From Burkholderia ubonensis (GTDB taxonomy: Bacteria; Pseudomonadota; Gammaproteobacteria; Burkholderiales; Burkholderiaceae), in the NCBI RefSeq assembly GCF_902833085.1, contig NZ_CADFEB010000006.1:186001-250000 (forward strand): 64,000 nt of DNA. The letters run 5' to 3'. The position numbers and the translations under genes are program-made. Below the pieces are notes generated by a model. The model saw only the letters and a program-made list of their open reading frames with translations. It was not told where the DNA came from and searched no databases. How positions within the stretch are numbered: position 1 is the first letter of the stretch; each line of letters starts with the position of its first letter. This document shows positions 17,259 to 25,153 of the stretch, piece after piece.

Positions 17259-17287
17259 GCCCGAAGCAACCTTGCTTACGATCGACG

Positions 17288-18487
17288 ATGCCGACGACTC
17301 CCGAATCCTCGCCACCGAAGCTCGCCACCCTGATCCTGCTGTGCGCGGTATCGGTGCTGCCCGTGAGCCTGTTCCTGCCGTCGCTGCCGAACATCGCGCG
17401 CACGTTCGCGACCGACTACGCACTCGTCAGCCTGTCGCTCGCGGGATACGCGGTTGTTGCCGCCACGCTCGAGCTAATCATGGGGCCGCTGTCGGACCGC
17501 TTCGGACGGCGGCCGATCGTGCTGGCCGGCCTCGCGGTCTTCGTCGTCGGTTCGGTCGGCTGCGCGCTGGCCTCCGACATCCGGATCTTCCTGGCTTGCC
17601 GGGTGCTTCAGGCGGGCATTACGTCGGGCTATCCGATCTCGATGGCCGTGATCCGGGATACGGCGGGCAAGGCGCGGGCGGCGAGCCGGATCGGCTATGC
17701 GGCGATGGCGGCGGCGATCGCGCCGATGCTCGGTCCGATGGTGGGCGGCGCGCTGGACGAAGCGTGCGGCTGGCGCGCGAGCTTCTGGTTTCTCGCGGTG
17801 GCCGGCGCCGCGCTGTTCGCGTGGTGCCGGCGCGACCTCCGTGAGACCAACCTGAATCCGTCGGACACGTTGAGGCGGCAAATCCGTGCGTATCCGGCGC
17901 TGCTCCGCGCACGTCGCTTCTGGGCCTATGCGTCGTGCATGGCGTTCTCGACGGGCACCTTCTATGCGTTCCTGGCCGGTGCGCCGCTGGCCGCGAAAGC
18001 GGTATTCGGCATCCCGCCGGCAACGATCGGCTTCTACATGGGGAGCGTCACGGCCGGATTCATGTTCGGCAGTTTTGTATCCGGCCGGTACGCGGGGCGC
18101 TACTCGAGCGCGACGATCATCTTCACGGGGCGCATCATCGCGTGCGCCGGCCCGCTGATTGGTCTCGCGCTGTACTTCTGCGGCGTCCGGCACGTCTTCG
18201 CGTTGTTCGGACCGTGCATGCTGGTCGGCGTGGGCAACGGTCTGTCGAATCCGTGCGCGCATGCCGGCGTGCTGTCGGTGCGGTCCGACCTCGCGGGAAG
18301 TGCTTCCGGCCTCGCCGGCGCGATGACCATCGCGGGCGGCGCCGCGCTGTCGTCGATGACGGGCGCGGTGCTGACCGACGGCAATGCGGCTGGTGCGTCG
18401 CTCGGCATGATGCTGGCGTCGTCCTCGCTCGCGTTGCTGGCGGCGGCGTATGCGCGTTCACTGGACGCGCGCGATGGCCCTCGGTGA
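17288..18487 (+). CDS. MFS transporter, Bcr/CflA drug-resistance family
   Basis: A 399-residue, 12-TM major facilitator. It has the DHA1 motif A between TM2 and TM3 (LELIMGPLSDRFGRRPIVLA) and the TM4-TM5 patterns ACRVLQAG and AVIRDTAGKARAASRIGYAA typical of Bcr/CflA multidrug pumps. These proton-driven carriers export drugs such as chloramphenicol and bicyclomycin, but the substrate here is unknown. The first ATG at 17288 has a poor ribosome-binding site. Translation and transcription may both depend on the leader ORF and terminator located immediately upstream. The gene is convergent with the FAH-family gene. Confidence 0.9.
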   Translation: MPTTPESSPPKLATLILLCAVSVLPVSLFLPSLPNIARTFATDYALVSLSLAGYAVVAATLELIMGPLSDRFGRRPIVLAGLAVFVVGSVGCALASDIRIFLACRVLQAGITSGYPISMAVIRDTAGKARAASRIGYAAMAAAIAPMLGPMVGGALDEACGWRASFWFLAVAGAALFAWCRRDLRETNLNPSDTLRRQIRAYPALLRARRFWAYASCMAFSTGTFYAFLAGAPLAAKAVFGIPPATIGFYMGSVTAGFMFGSFVSGRYAGRYSSATIIFTGRIIACAGPLIGLALYFCGVRHVFALFGPCMLVGVGNGLSNPCAHAGVLSVRSDLAGSASGLAGAMTIAGGAALSSMTGAVLTDGNAAGASLGMMLASSSLALLAAAYARSLDARDGPR

Positions 18488-18565
18488 TTCATGCCGATTC
18501 GCGCGCCCGCTCGGGTCGGCCGGTTTCGGCCCGGATTCGAGCGGGCGCATCGGCGCCCATTGCGC

Positions 18566-19264
18566 CTACGCCTTCGCCCCCACCACGAACTCGAACTGCG
18601 CAACCCCATCGACCCCGCCGGTCACGCGGTCCCCCGGCTGCAGCGCGCCGACGCCCGCCGGCGTGCCGGTGAAGATCAGGTCGCCAGCCTTCAGCTCGAC
18701 CGAGCGCGACACCGCCGCGATGATGTCCGGCACCGGCCAGATCATGTCGGCGAGGTCGCCTTGCTGCCGGGTTTCGCCGTTGACCGCGAGCCAGATGCGG
18801 CCCGCCGCCGGATGGCCGGTGGCGGCGGCCGGCCGCAGCGCGGTCACCGGCCCCGACGCGTCGAAGCCCTTCGCCCAGTCCCACGGCCGGCTCAGCTTCT
18901 TCGCTTCGGCCTGCAGGTCGCGGCGCGTCAGGTCGACGCCGACGCCGTAGCCCCACACGTGCGACAGCGCGTCGGCGGGGGCGATCGCGCGTCCGCCGCG
19001 GCCGATCGCGACCACGAGCTCGATTTCATGGTGCAGGTCGTTCGTCAGCGGCGGATACGGGACGGCGCCGGCCGCGGGCACGATCGCATCGGCGGGCTTC
19101 GTGAAGAAGAACGGCGGCTCGCGGGTCGGATCGGCGCCCATCTCGCGCGCATGCTCGGCGTAGTTGCGGCCGACGCAGAACACGCGGCGCACCGGAAAGC
19201 GTGCGGACGACTGGTCGACTGCGACGGAAGGACGCTCGGGAGCGTCGATGACGTATTCGGACAT
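18566..19264 (-). CDS. Fumarylacetoacetate hydrolase (FAH) family protein
   Basis: A 232-residue FAH-fold hydrolase, the length of fumarylpyruvate/acylpyruvate hydrolases. Family motifs are visible in order: FCVGRNYAEHAREMG, PPFFFTKPADAIV, NDLHHEIELVVAIG (metal-binding glutamates), GVDLTRRDLQAEAKK and LIFTGTPAGVG. Members hydrolyse C-C bonds of acylpyruvates at the end of aromatic-degradation routes such as gentisate, although no such pathway genes are adjacent. The ATG at 19264 was preferred over the one 87 bp upstream because it gives the usual family N-terminus. The AraC gene lies upstream on the same strand with a 124-bp gap and may regulate it. Confidence 0.88.
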   Translation of the reverse strand: MSEYVIDAPERPSVAVDQSSARFPVRRVFCVGRNYAEHAREMGADPTREPPFFFTKPADAIVPAAGAVPYPPLTNDLHHEIELVVAIGRGGRAIAPADALSHVWGYGVGVDLTRRDLQAEAKKLSRPWDWAKGFDASGPVTALRPAAATGHPAAGRIWLAVNGETRQQGDLADMIWPVPDIIAAVSRSVELKAGDLIFTGTPAGVGALQPGDRVTGGVDGVAQFEFVVGAKA

Positions 19265-19388
19265 CGGATGGCCTCGTTCGGGTTGAAGACGGAGCCGGCG
19301 CGCGCGTCGCGCGGCGTCCGGCATGCGTGAACGATACCCGACGCGCACCACGCCGGATGCGACGCAACTGCGTTTTTCCGGGACAAAA

Positions 19389-20309
19389 CTACGCGTCGGC
19401 GTCCGGCAGCGCGGCGTTCGCGTCGCGATACGCCTTCGGCGACACGCCGACCCGCGCGCGGAACCGCCGCGCGAAATACCCCTCGTCGCGAAAACCGACC
19501 GCGCGCGCGATCTCGGCGATGCGCCGGCTGGTATGCGCGAGCAGCGACTGCGCGAGCGCGATGCGGCGCTCGGTCACGAGATCGGTGAACGTGCTGCCGG
19601 TCTCCTTGCGGATCAGGTGCGCGAGATAGTTCGGCGACAGGAACGCGGCCTCGGCGGTGGCGGCGAGTGTCAGGTCTTCGCGGGTCAGGTTCGCGCGCAC
19701 GTGGCGCAGCACGCGGGCGAGCGCGTCGCGCCGGCCCGCGCGGTGCGCGCCGCGCTGCGCGAGCTTGTCGAGCGCGCCGGCGTACTGCGTGCAGACGATC
19801 CCGATCAGCTGCAGCAGGTAGCCGCGCAAGAGCGTCGTCGAGCCGAACGTGCGGGCGCGATCGGCGTCGATCATGCACAGCGCGAGACGGCGCGCCTCGT
19901 CGAACGCGTCGCCGGTGAGGATGAAATCCAGATGCTCCTGGAAGCGGAACGGCGTCAGCTCGGGAAAACGGTGCGCGGGCACGTCCTCGAGGTCGAGCGG
20001 ATCGACGTCGAGATCGGCGCGCAGGAACGCCTGGCTGAAATTGATCACGATGAAGTGCGCGCCTTCCGGATGCGGAATCAGGTGCTCGCGGTACGGCAGC
20101 ACGAACGCGAGCGCGCCGCGCGGAAACGGCCGCGTGACGCCGCCGATGCGCTGCTCGGTGTCGCCGCCGAGGTTGAACTGGATCTGGAAGTACGCGTGCC
20201 GGTGCGGCTCGGTGATCGCCTGGCGCGACGCCTGGTCGCGGATGTAGAAATCGAGCCGGTCGCTGCGTTCGGGCATCCCGTACAGGCGCGGCGGGGCGGA
20301 GGAGGACAT
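19389..20309 (-). CDS. AraC-family transcriptional regulator
   Basis: A 306-residue regulator with an N-terminal cupin sensor domain (EPHRHAYFQIQFNLGG and the GALAFVLPYREHLIPHPEG stretch) and a C-terminal double helix-turn-helix (about residues 200-300). The latter shows LTLAATAEAAFLSPNYLAHL, then ARAVGFRDEGYFARRFRARV and the terminal GVSPKAYR pattern. Such proteins usually activate nearby metabolic genes on binding a small ligand. The FAH-family gene directly downstream is a candidate target. The ligand is unknown. Confidence 0.92.
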   Translation of the reverse strand: MSSSAPPRLYGMPERSDRLDFYIRDQASRQAITEPHRHAYFQIQFNLGGDTEQRIGGVTRPFPRGALAFVLPYREHLIPHPEGAHFIVINFSQAFLRADLDVDPLDLEDVPAHRFPELTPFRFQEHLDFILTGDAFDEARRLALCMIDADRARTFGSTTLLRGYLLQLIGIVCTQYAGALDKLAQRGAHRAGRRDALARVLRHVRANLTREDLTLAATAEAAFLSPNYLAHLIRKETGSTFTDLVTERRIALAQSLLAHTSRRIAEIARAVGFRDEGYFARRFRARVGVSPKAYRDANAALPDADA

Positions 20310-20397
20310 GACGGATTCGGCGATTCGTGACGCAAATGAAGCCGCGATGGTACAGCGAACACGGCGCGGCCGGAACGGGCCGCGCCGGCGTGGCCCG

Positions 20398-21189
20398 TCA
20401 CGCCGCGGCCGCGTCCGGGAAGAACCCGAGGTAGCGGAACGTCCGGGCGTCGTCGGCCGCGCTTGCCGTCAGCCCGGCCGCGGCGCCCGTCGATGCGAGC
20501 GCGTCCACCGTCGCCGCGCGATTGGACAGCAGCGTCCATTGCGCGCCCCCGTCGTCCGCCTCGACCATGGCCGGCGCGGCGCGCACGCCGTTCAGCGCGG
20601 CGAGCAGTGCGTCCGGCGGCGGCGCATGGATCACGAAGCCTTCGTTGGCCACCGCCGCCGTAGCGACGCCGAGCGCCGCGCACACCTGCGCGCGCAGCGG
20701 CGCCTCGGCCACGTTCGCCGCGCGCGAGCGCTCGATGTTGCGGCGCGTGTCGTCGTCGACGATCGCGCCGCCGCGCAGCAGCGGCGTCGTGTGCCACGCG
20801 TCGGGCGGACAGGCTTTGCCTTCGGGCGACAACTCGACGAACGGATTGATTTCCGCCGGATAGATCCGGCACACGAGCGGCCGTTCGTCGTAGATCCCGC
20901 AGCGCATGTCGGCGCGCAGGTTCGGGCAGGGTCCCGCGTAGGACGCGGTGAGCACGGTCGTCACGCGCACCGGCAGCGCGCCGCTGAGCGCGGGCGTCGA
21001 GCGGGCCCGCTTGTGTGCGGCGAACGCGTTGTCCGGTTCGGGTTCGACGGGCCACGGGATCGCGTCGCACAGCAGCTCCACGCGGCCGCCGCGATGCAGC
21101 CACGCGATCGCTTCGTCGACCGTCAGCGGGAGCCGCAGGTCATGGCAGCACTTGCCGCAGGCCGTGCACGCGAAATCGATGTCGTTCAC
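20398..21189 (-). CDS. YkgJ-family cysteine-cluster protein
   Basis: A 263-residue protein of the YkgJ/CxxCxxCC family. The N-terminal motif FACTACGKCCHDLRLP supplies four closely spaced cysteines, and a further cluster NLRADMRCGIYDERPLVCRI follows in the middle. These are the expected ligands for zinc or an iron-sulfur cluster. Biochemical roles are poorly known; some members support protein modification or metal handling. The last 120 residues are variable and alanine-rich. The gene is upstream of and co-directional with the AraC gene, with an 88-bp gap. Confidence 0.87.
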   Translation of the reverse strand: MNDIDFACTACGKCCHDLRLPLTVDEAIAWLHRGGRVELLCDAIPWPVEPEPDNAFAAHKRARSTPALSGALPVRVTTVLTASYAGPCPNLRADMRCGIYDERPLVCRIYPAEINPFVELSPEGKACPPDAWHTTPLLRGGAIVDDDTRRNIERSRAANVAEAPLRAQVCAALGVATAAVANEGFVIHAPPPDALLAALNGVRAAPAMVEADDGGAQWTLLSNRAATVDALASTGAAAGLTASAADDARTFRYLGFFPDAAAA

Positions 21190-21220
21190 TCAGGGTTCCT
21201 GGTCGGATTCGGGGTTGGGG

Positions 21221-21820
21221 TCAAGGCTCGACGAGCGCGGCAACCCGGCGGCGCAGTTCCGGCACGACGTCGGCGTCGAACCACGGATGGTGCTTGAACC
21301 ATCCCGTGTTGCGCGGCGACGGATGCGGCAGCGGCAGCACCGCCGGGCCGTAGTCGCGCCACGCGTGCACGGTGTCCGTCAGCGTCGCCTTGCGGGTGTC
21401 GCGCAGGAAATGCCGCTGCGCGTACTGGCCGACCAGCAGCGTCAGGCGGATCGCCGGCAGTTCCGCGAGCAGGCGGTCGAGCCACAGCGGCGCGCATTCG
21501 GGGCGCGGCGGGTTGTCGCCGCTCGCGCCGCGGCCCGGATAGCAGAAGCCCATCGGCACGATCGCGAAGCGCGATGCGTCGTAGAACGTGTCGGCGTCGA
21601 CGCCGAGCCAGTCGCGCAATCGCTTGCCGCTCGCGTCGTCCCACGGGATGCCGCTCGCGTGCACGCGCGCGCCGGGCGCCTGCCCGACGATCAGGATGCG
21701 GGCGTCGCGGTGCGCGCGCAGCACGGGGCGCGGGCCGAGCGGCAGCTCGGCTTCGCACACGCGGCACGCGCGGATTTCGGCAAGCAGCGCGTCGAGCGGC
21801 GCGTGCGGTCGGTTGGGCAT
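21221..21820 (-). CDS. Uracil-DNA glycosylase family protein
   Basis: A 199-residue single-domain member of the UDG superfamily (COG1573-like). It has the active-site segment LIVGQAPGARVHASGIPWDD near residue 45, a hydrophobic core pattern LTLLVGQYAQRHFL and the C-terminal loop PLPHPSPRNTGWFKHHPWF equivalent to the HPSP leucine-loop motif. An upstream in-frame ATG would add 25 Arg/Pro-rich residues. I prefer the start at 21820 because it gives the MPNRPHAPLDALLAEIRACR family N-terminus, with CRVCE close behind. Whether it excises uracil or another lesion is not decided by sequence. Confidence 0.85.
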   Translation of the reverse strand: MPNRPHAPLDALLAEIRACRVCEAELPLGPRPVLRAHRDARILIVGQAPGARVHASGIPWDDASGKRLRDWLGVDADTFYDASRFAIVPMGFCYPGRGASGDNPPRPECAPLWLDRLLAELPAIRLTLLVGQYAQRHFLRDTRKATLTDTVHAWRDYGPAVLPLPHPSPRNTGWFKHHPWFDADVVPELRRRVAALVEP

Positions 21821-21944
21821 CGGGGGTATGCGTTGCGGGGTGCGGTTTCGCGGCGAGTCGCGCGCGGATCGGATTTCAATGGGGAGCCGGGGCACGCACG
21901 CCGTTCATGGAACCCATTCGGGGGACCTACCCCGAACGCATGGC

Positions 21945-23009
21945 TCAGTCGGCGCGCGTCGCGCCCATTTCGGCGACGGCAGCATCATACATCGCGGTTT
22001 GCGCGACCGCAGCAATGCGCGCGCGGTCGTCGTCCTGCGAGTCGTCGCGCATGCCCCAGCGCCGGTACTGCGACAGGAACCACAGGCCGTCGTCGGCGCA
22101 AGGCCGGTTCACCGCGCCGTTTGCATGAAACGCGACCGGCAGCGGCGGCGCGGCGAACGGCCCCGCGCCGTAGTCGCCGAGCAGGCGCGGCGCGATCAGC
22201 GCGGCCGGCACGCCGATCGCGTCCGGCGACGCGAGCCAGTCCGCGGCCTCGCGGCGGTGCGCGGGGCTGTCGAGCCACGCGCACGCGTCGACGAGCGTGC
22301 GGATCAGCGCGCGCGCGGTATTCGGATACAGCTCGGTGAAATCGCGCCGGCACGCGAGCGCCTTTTCCGGATGATCGGGCCAGACCTCGCTCGTTACGGC
22401 GACGGTGCGGCCCGCGCGGCACGCCTCGGCAACCGCATGCCACGGCTCGCCCGCGCAAAAGCCGTCGAGCTCGCCTTGCGCGAGCGCGGCGACCATCTCG
22501 GGCGGCGGAATCACGACGCTGCGGATCTCGCGCAGCGGATCGACGCCGTGCGACGCGAGCCAGTGGTAGAGCCACATCGCGTGCGTGCCGGTCGGGAAGG
22601 TCTGCGCGAACACGGGCGGGCGGCCGAGCGTCGCGAGCGCGTCGCGCAGGTTGCCGCGCGCGCGGAACGCGTCGGCGAGCGGCCGGGAGAACGTGATCGC
22701 CTGGCCGTTGCGGTTCAGCACCATCAGCACGGCCATGTCGGCCTGCGGGCTGCCGATGCCGAGCTGCATCCCGCAGACGAGGCCGTACAGCGCATGCGCG
22801 GCGTCGAGCTCGCCGGACAGCAGCTTGTCGCGCACCGCGGCCCACGACGGCTGGCGGCTCAGTTCGAGCGTGAGGCCGTGGCGCGCGCCGAGGCCGAGGC
22901 GCTGCGCGACGATCAGCGGGGCGGCGTCGCTCAGCGCGACGAAGCCGAGACGGAGATGCGCGCGTTCCGGCGCGGCGGCGGTCGAAGAGTTCATGGCGGT
23001 GACGGTCAT
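21945..23009 (-). CDS. nasS: NasS-type nitrate/nitrite sensor (NrtA-like, cytoplasmic)
   Basis: A 354-residue homologue of the periplasmic nitrate-binding protein NrtA but without a signal peptide, as expected for NasS, the cytoplasmic sensor that restrains NasT until nitrate or nitrite is bound. Family stretches include LRLGFVALSDAAPLIVAQRL, FAQTFPTGTHAMWLYHWLAS and ELDGFCAGEPWHAVAEA. Its ATG (23007-23009) overlaps the nasT stop (ATGA), supporting this start over the internal Met at 22994 and indicating balanced translation of the two partners. It lies about 2.1 kb from the start of the nitrate assimilation operon that it should control. Confidence 0.88.
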   Translation of the reverse strand: MTVTAMNSSTAAAPERAHLRLGFVALSDAAPLIVAQRLGLGARHGLTLELSRQPSWAAVRDKLLSGELDAAHALYGLVCGMQLGIGSPQADMAVLMVLNRNGQAITFSRPLADAFRARGNLRDALATLGRPPVFAQTFPTGTHAMWLYHWLASHGVDPLREIRSVVIPPPEMVAALAQGELDGFCAGEPWHAVAEACRAGRTVAVTSEVWPDHPEKALACRRDFTELYPNTARALIRTLVDACAWLDSPAHRREAADWLASPDAIGVPAALIAPRLLGDYGAGPFAAPPLPVAFHANGAVNRPCADDGLWFLSQYRRWGMRDDSQDDDRARIAAVAQTAMYDAAVAEMGATRAD

Positions 23010-23602
23010 GGTTGCGGATCGGCCGCGAGCACCTGGCGCGCGGCGTCGACGATGCGGATGCCCTGGTCCATCGCGCGCTTGCGCAGCATCGCGTACGCAT
23101 CGTGCTCGGACAGCTGGCGGCGGTCCATCAGCAGGCGTTTCGCGCGATCGATCACTTTGCGGTCGGCGAGTTCGCGCTCGACGTCGGCGAGCCGCTGGCG
23201 CAGCGCTTCGTCGTGCGAGAAGCGGGCGAGCGCGACTTCGAGGATCGGCGCGAGCCGCTCGGCGGACAGCCCTTCGACGAGATACGCGCTGACCCCCGCG
23301 CCGACCGCCGCGCGGATCAGCGTCTGGTTGGCGTCGTGGCTGAACATCAGCACCGGGCGGGGCGCGGTCGCGTTCATTACCGCGAGCTGTTCGAGCGTGT
23401 CGCGCGACGGCGATTCGGTGTCGATGATCACGACGTCGGGCCGCTGCGCCTCGACGGCGGCCGGCAGCCGCGCGGGCGTCGCGACTTCGTTCAGCATCTC
23501 GTAGCCGAGGCGCGCGAGCGCGTCGCGCAGGTCGCCGATCGGTTTCTGCGTATCGGTGACGAGCAGCACGCGCAGCCTGACGGGTGTAGCGGACGCACTC
23601 AT
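23006..23602 (-). CDS. nasT: NasT-type ANTAR response regulator (antiterminator)
   Basis: A 198-residue protein with an N-terminal receiver-like domain (VVIIDTESPS, Asp61 at the phospho-acceptor position) and a C-terminal ANTAR RNA-binding domain (about residues 135-190; VIDRAKRLLMDRRQLSEHDA and the YAMLRKRAMDQGIRI helix). NasT binds paired hairpins in the leader of nitrate assimilation mRNAs and prevents terminator formation. Partner NasS is encoded immediately downstream with an ATGA overlap. A leader with an 11-bp terminator-like stem lies before narK, the expected target. Co-directional cobA ends 117 bp upstream. Confidence 0.92.
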   Translation of the reverse strand: MSASATPVRLRVLLVTDTQKPIGDLRDALARLGYEMLNEVATPARLPAAVEAQRPDVVIIDTESPSRDTLEQLAVMNATAPRPVLMFSHDANQTLIRAAVGAGVSAYLVEGLSAERLAPILEVALARFSHDEALRQRLADVERELADRKVIDRAKRLLMDRRQLSEHDAYAMLRKRAMDQGIRIVDAARQVLAADPQP

Positions 23603-23719
23603 GATGCAAGCCGATGAAACAGGTGAGCGGCGTCCCGGCGGGACTTCCGCCGGCCGCCGTGCAGGCGGCCGACGCTTTCAATATAGATCGGCGGCATGCG
23701 CCGCATTGCGCGCCGCATC

Positions 23720-24487
23720 CTACGCCGCGCGCCGGGTGGCGGGGTCGGCATCGACGTCGCTCGCGCCGGTCAATGCCGCGGCTTCGCCGATCGCTGCGCC
23801 GACCAGGATCACCGCCGGGCTGCCGAGCCCGGCCTGCGCGACGCCTTGGGCCAGCGCGCCGAGCGTGCCGGTCCAGCGGCGCTCGGCGGGCGTGCCGGCC
23901 CATTGCACGGCAGCGGCCGGCGTCGAAGCGGGCAGCGCGGTGAGCAGGCCGGCGGCGATGCGCTCGATGCGCGTCATGCCCATATAGATCGCGAGCGTGG
24001 TGCCGGTTGCCGCAAGGCGCGGCCAGTCGGGTTCGCCGTGGTCCTGCAGGTGCGCGGTGACGAACGTGACGCCCTGGCAGTGATCGCGATGCGTGAGTGA
24101 CACGCCGAGGCTCGCGGCCGCCGCGAAGCCGGACGAGATGCCGTTGACGATCTCGACCGGAATCGCCGCGTCGCGCAGCGTCTTCAGCTCCTCGCCGGCG
24201 CGGCCGAACAGCAGCGCCTCGCCGCCCTTGACGCGCACGACGTGCGCGCCGCGCAGCGCGTAGCGGCGCATCAGCCGCTCGATGAACGCCTGCGGCGTCG
24301 AGCGGCAGCCGCCGCGCTTGCCGACGCGCACGACGCGCGCCCGGGGCGCGAGCGTGACGATTTCCGGGTTGACGAGATCGTCGAGCAGTAGCACGTCGGC
24401 GGCGGCGAGCGCCTTCACGGCCTTCAGTGTGAGCAAATCGAGATCGCCGGGGCCGGCGCCGAGCAGGGTGACCTTGCCAGTCGTCAT
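23720..24487 (-). CDS. cobA: Uroporphyrinogen-III C-methyltransferase (siroheme branch)
   Basis: A 255-residue SUMT. It catalyses two SAM-dependent methylations of uroporphyrinogen III to precorrin-2, the precursor of siroheme required by the nitrite reductase encoded in the same cluster. Motifs: VTLLGAGPGDLDLLTLKAVK (SAM loop), LLLDDLVNPEIV, VVRVKGGEALLFGRAGEE and the GISSGFAAAASLGVSLTHRD stretch. There is no fused CysG dehydrogenase/ferrochelatase part. The ATG at 24487 was chosen because the upstream extension is Arg-rich and lacks family similarity. It is divergent from the narK operon and shares its 666-bp control region. Confidence 0.93.
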   Translation of the reverse strand: MTTGKVTLLGAGPGDLDLLTLKAVKALAAADVLLLDDLVNPEIVTLAPRARVVRVGKRGGCRSTPQAFIERLMRRYALRGAHVVRVKGGEALLFGRAGEELKTLRDAAIPVEIVNGISSGFAAAASLGVSLTHRDHCQGVTFVTAHLQDHGEPDWPRLAATGTTLAIYMGMTRIERIAAGLLTALPASTPAAAVQWAGTPAERRWTGTLGALAQGVAQAGLGSPAVILVGAAIGEAAALTGASDVDADPATRRAA

Positions 24488-24872
24488 GATGAATTCCATT
24501 GCCACGCGTGCGTGGCGGTCGATTGCGATGCGGGTCCCGGTGCGGTTGGCCGCAGGCGCGCGCCGAAGCGACAACGGCATCCGCCCGTGCGTTCGGCACG
24601 GAGGGACGCCGTTGTCCGGTGCGTCCCCGTCAGTGACGGCGGGCGCGCGTATTGCGAGTACCGCACATCGGCGCCGTTGCCGATGTCTCCTGAGCTTTCA
24701 GCAATATCCGGGCCAGCTTTTGAGCGCGGCGTGTGGCGCATCGCACCCCGCCGCGCATGGCCGCCGGACGCGCATGCCGGCCGCACGGATGCGCGCCGGT
24801 GCGATGCCGCAAGCGTGTGCGCCATTCACCAGAAGCGTGCACCGTGTCGCCGCACGGCGACAGTGCTGCATC

Positions 24873-24887
24873 GCACCACAACTGTGC
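24873..24887. promoter_or_regulatory. Candidate NtrC-binding site
   Basis: GCACCACAACTGTGC matches the NtrC dyad GCACC-N5-GGTGC with one mismatch. It lies about 100 bp upstream of the sigma54-type promoter, the usual enhancer distance. Nitrogen-limitation control of nitrate assimilation is established in related bacteria; use of this particular site is inferred. Confidence 0.55.
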
Positions 24888-24985
24888 CTCGCTGCATCGT
24901 GACGCGTCGCTGATCTGGCGCAAAGCGGGGCGTCGATCCGCTTGAACACGCCGCAAAGCGCCATACGATGGGATTCAGCCCGACA

Positions 24986-25000
24986 TGGCACGGGCCTTGC
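24986..25000 (+). promoter_or_regulatory. Sigma54 (RpoN)-type promoter of the nitrate assimilation operon
   Basis: TGGCACGGGCCTTGC matches the -24/-12 consensus TGGCACG-N4-TTGC exactly with correct spacing. Transcription should begin near 25012, giving an approximately 140-nt leader before narK. Confidence 0.8.
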
Positions 25001-25079
25001 GTTATCTCGATCGAGTCGATCAACGACGATTGGCTTGCAGCACCGATTACCGACATGCCCGGCAACGGGCTCCCTGGGC

Positions 25080-25136
25080 AACGGCGTCCTTCGCATCGGG
25101 TCTCGACACGAGACCGGGTTCGCAGGACGCCGTTTT
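25080..25136 (+). promoter_or_regulatory. NasT-type leader terminator before narK
   Basis: AACGGCGTCCT (25080-25090) pairs perfectly with AGGACGCCGTT (25124-25134). Inside it, GGTCTCG-ACA-CGAGACC forms a second perfect 7-bp hairpin. The outer stem runs into a short T run (25133-25136). In nas operons such a leader terminator is relieved by NasT bound to upstream tandem hairpins; a GCCCG-GCAA-CGGGC stem is visible just upstream at about 25057-25070. The nasT gene lies in the same cluster. Confidence 0.7.
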
Positions 25137-25153
25137 CGTTTGGTGAATGAGAT

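Larger units (their letters stand above)
24488..25153. other. Shared cobA / narK control region
   Basis: This 666-bp divergent region contains no supported gene. On the plus strand it holds an NtrC-like site, a sigma54-type promoter and a terminator-forming leader, each listed separately. The signals for cobA in the opposite direction were not recognised. Confidence 0.7.
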
